Assembly: GCA_026416655.1 (NCBI GenBank)
Contig: JAOAES010000257.1
Coordinates: 1 to 5,937 of the forward strand
DNA from: Fimbriimonadales bacterium
Lineage (GTDB): Bacteria; Armatimonadota; Fimbriimonadia; Fimbriimonadales; GBS-DC
Length of the DNA stretch: 5,937 bases
Reading direction: 5' to 3'
Under the pieces are notes generated by a model. That model was not told where the DNA came from. It saw nothing but the letters and a program-made list of their open reading frames with translations, and made no database searches. Each line of letters starts with the position of its first letter. The first letter of the stretch is position 1. The translations under genes were made by a program, and so were the position numbers. This document shows positions 1 to 5,259 of this stretch, in pieces.

Positions 1-1
1 A

Positions 2-55
2 AGCCGCCTCGTGAAGGCGCAGAGCGTGGGCGAGAAACGCAGCACAGGAGCGTAG
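2..55 (+). CDS. possible C-terminal tail of an upstream gene (partial)
   Basis: One forward frame is open from the left edge and ends at a TAG at 53-55, giving 17 residues (SRLVKAQSVGEKRSTGA). A basic, Ser/Gly-rich tail like this is compatible with the end of a protein. The other two forward frames either stop early (TGA at 12-14) or run on into the next gene out of its frame. It would end 15 bp before the FHA gene on the same strand, and would contain most of that gene's promoter. It is too short to identify, and the open frame could be chance. Confidence 0.3.
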   Translation, partial: SRLVKAQSVGEKRSTGA

Positions 56-70
56 GGTACTATATACGCT
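35..70 (+). promoter_or_regulatory. predicted leaderless promoter of the FHA gene
   Basis: A TACTAT hexamer at 58-63 lies exactly 7 nt before the ATG at 71, so transcription would start at or next to the A of the start codon. A weak -35 candidate (AAACGC, 35-40) sits 17 bp upstream of the hexamer. The only purine-rich stretches (AGGAG at 46-50, TAGGG at 53-57) are 20 and 13 nt from the ATG, too far for a normal ribosome binding site. The TANNNT-7 nt-start layout is that known for leaderless genes in Deinococcus and relatives; its use here is inferred. Confidence 0.45.
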
Positions 71-976
71 ATGCAGACCGAGACGACGGTAGCGGTGGGC
101 GGCGAGGCGACAGTCGCGATGGCGCCCGTCCCGCAGACGACGATAGCCATGGCGCCTGCGCAGTGCTCCATCTGCGCCCAGACGAACCCGCCGGGCGAGC
201 AATACTGCATCGAGTGTGGGTTCCTGCTGAGCAGCATCGCGCCGGAGACGACCGAACCTGCAGGCGCATACCCCCAATTGCGCGATTCGGCAGGGCGCGA
301 GTATCTGCTCAAGGCGGGCGAGAACCTCATCGGGCGCGACCCCAGCGCCGATGTGCTGATTAGCGACGGCACGGTCAGCCGCCGCCACGCCTGTATCACC
401 ATCGAGGAGAACCGCGCCTATATTCAAGACTTGGGCAGTACGAACGGCACGCGCCTGAACGGCGAACCTGTTGGCACAGAGCGCGTCCCCCTGCCGCCGA
501 ACGCGGAACTGCAGTTTGGCAGCGTGGCGATGACGCTGGAACTGCCCGAAGGCTTCGAGACGCCTGCCGTCGCTGCGGAAGTCGCGCCGCCGCTGGCGTA
601 CCTGGTGGGTGTAAGCGACGCCAGCCTGCGATTCCCGCTCTTCACACGCCCACAACGCATCGGCAGGCGCGCGGGCAACGATATCGTCATCCCCGACGCC
701 TATGTGTCCGGGCAGCACGCCGTCATCGAAATCGTCGGCGCGGATGTGCGCATAACCGACCTGGGCAGCACGAACGGTACGTTCATCGGCGAGACGAAAA
801 TCGCGCCGAACATGCCGACCACCGTGCCGGGCGACGCACTGCTGACGCTCGGCAAAACCCAGTTCCGTATCGAGTGGGTGTCCGCCGAAACCGCTGAACC
901 TGCTGACGAACCCGCTGCGGAGAGCGAACCCGATGCCGAAGCGCAAGCGGAAGCGAACTCAACCGACGAGGCATAA
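71..976 (+). CDS. zinc-ribbon, tandem FHA-domain signalling protein
   Basis: A 301-residue cytoplasmic adaptor predicted to bind phosphothreonine peptides; no enzymatic domain is visible. Domain order: residues 1-29 hold three Thr-containing repeats (ETTVAV, EATVAMAP, QTTIAMAP); 32-49 form a CxxC...CxxC zinc ribbon (C32, C35, C46, C49); FHA1 spans about 78-155 with IGRD (R89), SRRH (S103, H106) and LGSTNGT (121-127); FHA2 spans about 188-267 with IGRR (R199), SGQH (S213, H216) and LGSTNGT (231-237). Both FHA domains keep the Gly-Arg, Ser-x-x-His and Asn-Gly residues known to contact phosphopeptide, so both should be functional. The last 30 residues are Ala/Glu-rich, acidic and probably disordered. 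The ETT near the N-terminus recalls the phosphorylated ETT motif of mycobacterial GarA. It is followed one base later by a GerMN gene, almost certainly in one operon. The start at 71 is favoured by the -10-like hexamer 7 nt before it. Confidence 0.93.
   Translation: MQTETTVAVGGEATVAMAPVPQTTIAMAPAQCSICAQTNPPGEQYCIECGFLLSSIAPETTEPAGAYPQLRDSAGREYLLKAGENLIGRDPSADVLISDGTVSRRHACITIEENRAYIQDLGSTNGTRLNGEPVGTERVPLPPNAELQFGSVAMTLELPEGFETPAVAAEVAPPLAYLVGVSDASLRFPLFTRPQRIGRRAGNDIVIPDAYVSGQHAVIEIVGADVRITDLGSTNGTFIGETKIAPNMPTTVPGDALLTLGKTQFRIEWVSAETAEPADEPAAESEPDAEAQAEANSTDEA
968..971 (+). promoter_or_regulatory. Shine-Dalgarno GAGG of the GerMN gene
   Basis: GAGG lies within the last codons of the FHA gene, 6 nt before the ATG at 978. 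It fixes that ATG over a longer in-frame option at 933, and indicates translational coupling of the two genes. Confidence 0.7.
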
Positions 977-977
977 G

Positions 978-1493
978 ATGAACGAAGCGCGGCGCGTGCA
1001 GAGCATGCTGGGCGTGCTGTTTGTGGTCATCGCGGCGCTGGCGATTGGCGTGGGCGTCTGGTTGCGCCTGACCCCGGCTCCCCCGCCCCCTGCCCCCAAA
1101 CCGCCCAGCGAAGCGAAACTCTACCTGCCCAAAGTCACCCCCCAAGGCGAGTTGACCTACGAGTCCAAACCGCTTGCCATTCAGAACCCCGAAACCGCCT
1201 ACAAAGAGGTGTTCGAGAAACTGATTCGCGAATCGGGCGTGTTTCCGCGGGGCACGCGCCTGCTCAGCGCAACGGCGCAGAACGGCGCACTCACGCTGAA
1301 CTTCTCGAAAGAGCTGGTGGACAACTTCGAGGGCGGCGTCACCGAGGAGACCGCGCTGGTGAACGCCCTGACCTACACGGCGGGCAGCTTCCCCAACATC
1401 GAGCGCGTGCAGATTCTCGTGGAGGGCAAGCCAGTGGAGAGCATCGGCGGGCACATCGAGACCGCGGTGGCGTTGCCCGTGACGCGCGATTAG
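978..1493 (+). CDS. membrane-anchored GerMN-domain protein
   Basis: A 171-residue protein with a short basic N-terminus (NEARR), one transmembrane helix at about residues 9-29, a Pro-rich linker (32-43) and a GerMN domain from about 47 to 165. Family hallmarks are LYLP (48-51), FPRGTRLLS (89-97), LNFSKELVDNF (107-117), a V-ALTYT segment (128-134) and the ending RVQILVEGKPVESIGGH (143-159). GerMN domains occur in the Bacillus sporulation/germination protein GerM and in many envelope proteins of non-sporulating bacteria, so no sporulation role should be assumed. No lipobox Cys is present; the helix should act as an uncleaved anchor with the domain outside the membrane. The ATG at 978 is chosen because it has a GAGG 6 nt upstream and lies one base after the FHA stop. 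Its TAG overlaps the stop of the convergent dehydrogenase gene by 4 bp. Confidence 0.92.
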   Translation: MNEARRVQSMLGVLFVVIAALAIGVGVWLRLTPAPPPPAPKPPSEAKLYLPKVTPQGELTYESKPLAIQNPETAYKEVFEKLIRESGVFPRGTRLLSATAQNGALTLNFSKELVDNFEGGVTEETALVNALTYTAGSFPNIERVQILVEGKPVESIGGHIETAVALPVTRD

Positions 1494-2485
1494 CGGACTA
1501 TCACCTTCAACGCCGCCGCCTTGCGCAGAAGTTCATAGCCTTCAGGAGCGCGCTCCAGCGGCAGGCAGTGAGTGATCAGCTTCTCAACGGGCAAACCGTT
1601 CGCGATGTGCAACAACGCCTGTCGCATCTCCAGATGGCTGGCGGAGTAGCTGGGGATTAGGCGCGTCTCGCGGAAGTAAATATCGTGCCAGTTGAGCGGG
1701 AAACGAATCTCGGGCGGCGCGGGAGTGAACAGCACGACCGCCCCATCGGGCGCGACAAGCTGCAACGCAAGCTCGAGCGCAGGTTCGTTGCCCGGACCGA
1801 CAATTACCACCTCCGCCTGCTCTTTCGCAAGGCGCAGCGCGTCGTCGGCGTGGAGCGGTGTCGCGCCCAGCGACTGCGCAAGTTCAAGGCGATGTGGGAG
1901 TTTATCCACTGCGAAAATCTGTCGTGCGCCCCACGCCCGCCCCAGCAGCAGGTGAAGCATCCCCATCACGCCCATGCCGATAATCGCCAGCGCGTCGCCC
2001 TGTTTGAACCCCGCCCGACGCAGGGAGCGAATCACGCACGCCAGCGGCTCCGTGAACGCGGCGCGCTCGTCGGAAACGGCGTCGGGCACCGGCAACACAT
2101 CCGCCTTCACAATCTCGGCGGGCGCGATGAAATACTCGCTCAGCCCACCCGGATACAGCTTCGTACCGCGCCAGGTCGGGCAATGCACAAACGCCCCACG
2201 CCGACAGAAATCGCACTGCAAACACGGCGCGTGATGATGCACCACGACTCGCTCGCCGACATGCAGATGCGCAACGCCCTCGCCCAACGCGACGACCTCG
2301 CCCACCAGCTCGTGTCCCGGTACCAGAGGCGCCTTGCGCAGCGTGTACCAGTCCATCACTTCGCCAGTGCATAAACCGCAGGCGCGCAAGCGTATCAACG
2401 CCTCACCCGGTTGCAGAGGGGGCAGCTCGATCGTCTCCCAGCGGTACTCGCCGTCAGGCGTCAGCTTCCATGCGCGGGTTTGCAC
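1490..2485 (-). CDS. zinc-dependent medium-chain alcohol/polyol dehydrogenase
   Basis: A 331-residue MDR-family enzyme (sorbitol/threonine dehydrogenase-like) expected to oxidise a secondary alcohol, polyol or sugar acid with NAD(P)+. Likely catalytic zinc ligands are C39 (CGLC), H58-E59 (PGHE) and E146 (TEPLAC). The structural zinc cysteines C88, C91, C94 and C102 are all present. The Rossmann motif GMGVMG is at 170-175, and an Asp (D194, FAVDK) at the end of strand 2 favours NAD over NADP. The substrate cannot be told from sequence. A longer reading to a GTG at 2533 adds 16 basic residues of no family character. The GTG at 2485 gives the usual start (MQTRAWKLTPDGEYRW) and lies 6 nt after a TATACT hexamer, so it is preferred. 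The stop codon overlaps that of the convergent GerMN gene. A GntR-like double palindrome overlaps its promoter. Confidence 0.93.
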   Translation of the reverse strand: MQTRAWKLTPDGEYRWETIELPPLQPGEALIRLRACGLCTGEVMDWYTLRKAPLVPGHELVGEVVALGEGVAHLHVGERVVVHHHAPCLQCDFCRRGAFVHCPTWRGTKLYPGGLSEYFIAPAEIVKADVLPVPDAVSDERAAFTEPLACVIRSLRRAGFKQGDALAIIGMGVMGMLHLLLGRAWGARQIFAVDKLPHRLELAQSLGATPLHADDALRLAKEQAEVVIVGPGNEPALELALQLVAPDGAVVLFTPAPPEIRFPLNWHDIYFRETRLIPSYSASHLEMRQALLHIANGLPVEKLITHCLPLERAPEGYELLRKAAALKVIVR

Positions 2486-2520
2486 AGGAAGAGTATACCT
2501 GTGGTATACCAATCGGCGTT
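2485..2520 (-). promoter_or_regulatory. predicted leaderless promoter of the dehydrogenase gene
   Basis: On the minus strand TATACT (2497-2492) lies 6 nt before the GTG start at 2485. No purine-rich ribosome site stands at the right distance; the nearest AGG is 12 nt away. About 18 bp upstream of the hexamer is AAACGC, the same weak -35-like sequence found before the FHA gene. Leaderless initiation is inferred from this spacing. Confidence 0.45.
2492..2513. promoter_or_regulatory. candidate GntR-type operator, two GTATAC palindromes
   Basis: Two GTATAC cores (2493-2498 and 2504-2509) have centres 11 bp apart, about one helical turn. Together they form a perfect 17-bp dyad, GTATACC-TGT-GGTATAC (2493-2509). 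The upstream one is extended to the perfect 10-bp palindrome TGGTATACCA (2502-2511), followed by AT. This resembles the TTGGTATACCAA-type sites I recall for UxuR/ExuR-like members of the GntR family. The downstream core overlaps the predicted -10 of the dehydrogenase promoter, so a bound protein should repress. No regulator gene is in the window. Confidence 0.45.
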
Positions 2521-2536
2521 TCCAAGGGCGCACTTT

Positions 2537-2592
2537 GTCGGCAGGACTCCGACGCTACCCCACGCCCCACGTAGCGTCGGCGTCCCGCCGAC
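2537..2592. repeat. 22-bp imperfect inverted repeat (REP-like palindrome or terminator)
   Basis: The arms at 2537-2558 and 2571-2592 match at 20 of 22 positions around a 12-nt loop (2559-2570); the inner 10 bp (CCGACGCTAC / GTAGCGTCGG) are perfect. Each arm also folds alone: GTCGGC-5 nt-GCCGAC at 2576-2592, and GTCGG-7 nt-CCGAC at 2537-2553. The element begins 20 bp beyond the amidohydrolase stop on the minus strand, where a terminator would lie. Neither strand has a following T run, so it fits a REP/small MITE-like intergenic repeat or a U-tract-less terminator better than a classical one. Only one copy is in this window. Confidence 0.6.
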
Positions 2593-2612
2593 GACGTCCG
2601 TCACGGCGTTTG

Positions 2613-4199
2613 CTACGCCAGCAGCTCCCGACTTGTTGCGATGACCTGCATGTCGGCTTCGGCTATCTGCTCAGGCTGGTGCGAAAGGACGACGAATCGC
2701 GCCTGTTTTCCGGGGGCGAGGATGCCGATTGCGTCGTCGGCGGTCGCGTAGGCGGCGCCGACAGTGAACATCTGCAGGGCAGTGAGGGGGTCTAAGCCCT
2801 CTTCGGGATTGAGGCAAGTTCCGTCGCGGCTGGTGCGGGTCACGGCGGCGCGCCAGCCGAGAATCGGGTCGCCGGGCACGACAGGCTGGTCGGAGCTGAA
2901 GCCCATCGCCACGCCCGCCTGTAGCCAGCTGCGGAACGGCATCAACGACACGGCGCGCTCGCCCAGCCCTTTTAGATAGGCGGTGGTGAGCCACCACAGA
3001 AACTCAGGCTGCGGCACGACCACCACGCCCAGCGCCTGCATCTCCGCCAGCAGGTCATCCGCCATCAGCATCGCATGCTCGATTCGGTGGCGATGGTGCG
3101 GACGCGGGTGGGCTTCCAGCGCACGCCGATAGCCCTGGAGCACGATTTCAATCGCATAGTCGCCAATCGCATGCACGGCGCACTGCCATCCAGCACGATG
3201 GACGGTTCGAATCCGTTCCATCAGGTCGTCCGGTTCATACATCAGCACGCCGGTGGTGGGGGTGTCCGCGTAGGGTTGGCGCAGGGCGGCGGTGCGGGTC
3301 GTGAACGCGCCATCGGCGAAGAGTTTGACCGCGCCCCAGCGCAGGTCGGGGTGTGGCGCGGCTGGCTGCGGGCTGAAGCCGGTCGCCTCGCCCGACTGTT
3401 CCGCGTTGTCCAGCCAGCCCGCCCGCTCCGCAGCGCTGAACAGGGGCATCAGCGTCATCCGCACAGGCGCGCCCTCCTCCAGCGCCTGCGCATAGGCGGC
3501 GACCTCCGCCTCCAGGTCGTGCCATCCCGTGGAAGCGTCGCTCGCTGCCAGAATGCCGCGCCGGGCTAAGTCTTCACAGGCACGATGAACCGCCTGTACC
3601 AGATCAGCGCCCCGCGGCTTGGGGATATGCCTGGACACAAGGCTGGCTGCGCTCTCCAGCAGGATGCCCGTCGGCTCGCCTTGCTCATCGCGCAAGATGA
3701 CGCCGTCGTCGGGGTCAGGCGTCTCGCGCGTGATGCCCGCGATTTTTAGCGCAAGCGTGTTCGCCGCTGCGCCATGCTTGCTGACATGGTTCAAGTAAAT
3801 CGGCTTATCGGCGCACACAGCGTCCAGGTCGTGGCGCGTGAGATGTCTGCCGTCGGGCAGCAGGTTCTGGTCATACGCGCGCCCCAGAACCCACTCGGCG
3901 TTTGGGTTCGCGTCCATCCAAGCGCGCAACCGCTGCTGAATCTCGGCGACGCTGGCGCACCCGCGCAAATCGGCTTTACCGAGGTCGATTCCCAGCGGTA
4001 AGATGTGCATATGACAGTCGTTAAACGCGGGCACAATCGCGGCACCATCCACCGAGACGCGTTTCGCATCGGGATAGCGTGCGGCGAGGTCGGTTGTTGA
4101 CCCCACCGCCAGAATGCGCCCATCCCGCACAACCATCGCATCCGCAATAGGCAGTTCGCTCCAGAAAGTGTAAACCGGCGCGCCGTGAATCAAGTGCAT
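2613..4199 (-). CDS. YtcJ-like metal-dependent amidohydrolase (Amidohydro_3)
   Basis: A 528-residue cytoplasmic hydrolase of the amidohydrolase superfamily, YtcJ/NfdA-like branch, acting on an unknown amide, N-formyl or N-acyl substrate. The N-terminal beta-sandwich strand ends in VVRDGRILAVGS (23-34). The metal HxH is at H63/H65 in PAFNDCHMH, and the likely bridging Lys is K292 in VKLFADGAF. Further metal ligands are H343 (AVHAIGD), H375 (RIEHA) and the catalytic Asp D437 (SSDQP). The C-terminus closes with IGILAPGKQARFVVLS (491-506), typical of the returning sandwich domain. All active-site residues are present and the length is normal for the family. The ATG at 4199 is chosen because MHLIHGAPVYTF matches the usual family start. 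A GTG at 4256, directly after the DinB stop, would add 19 residues of no clear character. No good ribosome site precedes either. It is probably co-transcribed with the DinB gene. Confidence 0.92.
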   Translation of the reverse strand: MHLIHGAPVYTFWSELPIADAMVVRDGRILAVGSTTDLAARYPDAKRVSVDGAAIVPAFNDCHMHILPLGIDLGKADLRGCASVAEIQQRLRAWMDANPNAEWVLGRAYDQNLLPDGRHLTRHDLDAVCADKPIYLNHVSKHGAAANTLALKIAGITRETPDPDDGVILRDEQGEPTGILLESAASLVSRHIPKPRGADLVQAVHRACEDLARRGILAASDASTGWHDLEAEVAAYAQALEEGAPVRMTLMPLFSAAERAGWLDNAEQSGEATGFSPQPAAPHPDLRWGAVKLFADGAFTTRTAALRQPYADTPTTGVLMYEPDDLMERIRTVHRAGWQCAVHAIGDYAIEIVLQGYRRALEAHPRPHHRHRIEHAMLMADDLLAEMQALGVVVVPQPEFLWWLTTAYLKGLGERAVSLMPFRSWLQAGVAMGFSSDQPVVPGDPILGWRAAVTRTSRDGTCLNPEEGLDPLTALQMFTVGAAYATADDAIGILAPGKQARFVVLSHQPEQIAEADMQVIATSRELLA

Positions 4200-4256
4200 A
4201 TAGGTAATGTTCGCTACGCGCCACGCCTTTCCTGCCGATGCGTCCGCCTGGCACAC

Positions 4257-4727
4257 TCAGTGGTACTCGGTATCGCCGTACAGCAACTGGATATACGCAA
4301 TCTGCCCCAGATGATAGGTCAGGTTCCAGTGGTGAATCAGGCAGCCTTCGGCGAGAGTGTAGGTTCTGCCCCACGGCGCGACAGCAGTCTGGGTCAGTTC
4401 CGCCTCCGAAAGCGACTCGACGACCTGAAGCAGCTTCTGCGTGTTCTCGCGCAGGGCTTGCTCACAGGCGTCGAGCGTCTTCAACGACTCCGCCTGCGCC
4501 CAGTAAGGCGCGTACCGCTCCATGCTGGGCGGCGACTGAGGACGCTCCTGCAGCCACACTGCCAGCGCAGCCGGCAACACCGCGCACTCCTGCAGAATCT
4601 CCAGAGTGGAACGCGCATGCTCCGCAGGACGCCAACTCAATTTGTCGCTGGGCATGGCTTTCGCATAGCGTAGCAGTTCGTCCACCGCGTCCATAGTAGC
4701 CTTTGAAGCGAGTAGTTTGAATGGCAT
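4257..4727 (-). CDS. DinB-like four-helix bundle protein
   Basis: A 156-residue, mostly helical protein of the DinB/YfiT superfamily, a fold used by metal-dependent thiol transferases and many uncharacterised proteins. It is unrelated to DNA polymerase IV. The clearest mark is the C-terminal helix HHWNLTYHLGQIAYIQLLYGD (132-152 region), carrying H132/H133, H139 and G141-Q142, close to the common family ending YHxGQI-YIQ-LYGD. The position where the first metal-binding His usually sits, in helix 2, appears to hold Glu (LQEC, E47); whether a metal is bound is uncertain. The ATG at 4727 has GGAGG 6 nt upstream and gives the usual family length, so a longer reading is rejected. The TGA abuts a GTG of the amidohydrolase frame, implying one transcript. 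A joint role with the amidohydrolase is inference only. Confidence 0.85.
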   Translation of the reverse strand: MPFKLLASKATMDAVDELLRYAKAMPSDKLSWRPAEHARSTLEILQECAVLPAALAVWLQERPQSPPSMERYAPYWAQAESLKTLDACEQALRENTQKLLQVVESLSEAELTQTAVAPWGRTYTLAEGCLIHHWNLTYHLGQIAYIQLLYGDTEYH

Positions 4728-4733
4728 CGTCAA

Positions 4734-4738
4734 CCTCC
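4734..4738 (-). promoter_or_regulatory. Shine-Dalgarno GGAGG of the DinB-like gene
   Basis: GGAGG on the minus strand, 6 nt from the ATG at 4727-4725. It is the strongest ribosome site in the window, and it shows this gene has a real leader, unlike the divergent gene beside it. Confidence 0.75.
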
Positions 4739-4755
4739 ACATTTCGTTTCTCGCT

Positions 4756-4792
4756 ATGCCCACACTCTCCTGCAGTAGGTATAACTCCAGCG
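4756..4792 (+). promoter_or_regulatory. predicted leaderless promoter of the four-helix membrane gene
   Basis: TATAAC at 4780-4785 is followed by 7 nt and then the ATG at 4793, the same layout as before the FHA gene. The nearest purine-rich stretch (TAGG, 4776-4779) is 13 nt from the ATG, too far for a usual ribosome site. No convincing -35 is seen. On the other strand, TATACC (4782-4777) overlaps the same AT-rich patch and could serve the divergent DinB-like gene with a leader of about 40 nt. Confidence 0.45.
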
Positions 4793-5233
4793 ATGGCGTT
4801 CCTGAGGTATCAGACGCGGATGATGTATCAGCTGCTGTTCTGGGCGGGGCTGAGCTTACTGGTCGGGTTGGCGATGCTCTTCCCAGCGCAGGAGTGGATG
4901 CGCGCTTTTGGAGGAATGACGGTGGCATGGGCGGTCGTGAACGCGCTGATTGCGCTGTTTGCCCTCATGGGGATCCGCCGAAAAATGGCGCAGAACGCCG
5001 ACCCGGCAACCGTAGCGAAATGGATCCACCAACTCCTGCGCTTGTTGTGGATTAACGCGGGGCTGGATGTTCTCTATATCTTCGTCGGGGGCGGTCTGGT
5101 GTACTGGAACTCCGCCCAGCCGACGCTCAACGGCTTTGGTTGGGCAGTCGTCATTCAGGGCGCGTTTTTGTTCATCTTCGATAGCTGGCATGCCGCTCGA
5201 CTGCCCAAGCGGATGCGCTTGAAGCAGGAATAA
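4793..5233 (+). CDS. four-helix integral membrane protein, DUF6992-like
   Basis: A 146-residue inner-membrane protein of unknown function. Four hydrophobic helices are visible at about residues 12-30, 39-61, 83-105 and 113-133, joined by short polar loops; a basic loop (IRRK, 61-64) and a basic C-terminus (LPKRMRLK, 137-144) suggest both ends face the cytoplasm. The segments LLWINAGLDVLYI (84-96) and GWAVVIQGAFLFIFD (116-130), and AWAVVNALIALFAL (45-58), resemble what I remember of the DUF6992 family; no reaction is known for it. The ATG at 4793 is preferred over an in-frame ATG at 4721, because the extra 24 residues overlap the DinB start and its ribosome site, and because a TATAAC hexamer lies 7 nt before 4793. 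It is divergent from the DinB-like gene, with the Rpn-like gene close behind it. Confidence 0.82.
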   Translation: MAFLRYQTRMMYQLLFWAGLSLLVGLAMLFPAQEWMRAFGGMTVAWAVVNALIALFALMGIRRKMAQNADPATVAKWIHQLLRLLWINAGLDVLYIFVGGGLVYWNSAQPTLNGFGWAVVIQGAFLFIFDSWHAARLPKRMRLKQE

Positions 5234-5259
5234 AAAGATTGCCCGCGAATCGCTTACCC

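Noticed and set aside
5..19. Small hairpin CGCCT-5 nt-AGGCG at the left edge
   Set aside because: Only 5 bp of stem, no T run, and it probably lies within the coding tail of an upstream gene; not enough for a terminator call.
783..1454. Long minus-strand open frame opposite the FHA and GerMN genes
   Set aside because: It is antisense to two genes with clear domain motifs, has a low-complexity His/Arg-rich translation and no recognisable family; GC-rich third positions create such shadows.
1685..2374. Long plus-strand open frame opposite the dehydrogenase
   Set aside because: Its translation is Arg/Gln/His-rich with no motifs, and it is wholly antisense to an enzyme with all zinc and cofactor residues intact.
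2605..2619. Short GGCGT...ACGCC hairpin over the amidohydrolase stop
   Set aside because: A 5-bp stem without a T run is expected often in GC-rich DNA.
2334..2795. Plus-strand open frames covering the intergenic gap near 2486-2612
   Set aside because: They run through the inverted repeat and antisense to both flanking genes; the peptide from the repeat (GRTPTLP, SVGVPPT) is typical of spurious translations of intergenic repeats.
4721..4792. N-terminal extension of the four-helix membrane protein to the ATG at 4721
   Set aside because: The extra 24 residues (MASSTSTFRF...) overlap the DinB start codon and ribosome site, and the -10-like hexamer points to 4793.
4728..4928. Extension of the DinB-like gene upstream into the divergent gene
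   Set aside because: The GGAGG 6 nt before the ATG at 4727 and the normal family length fix the shorter start; the extension is antisense to the membrane gene.
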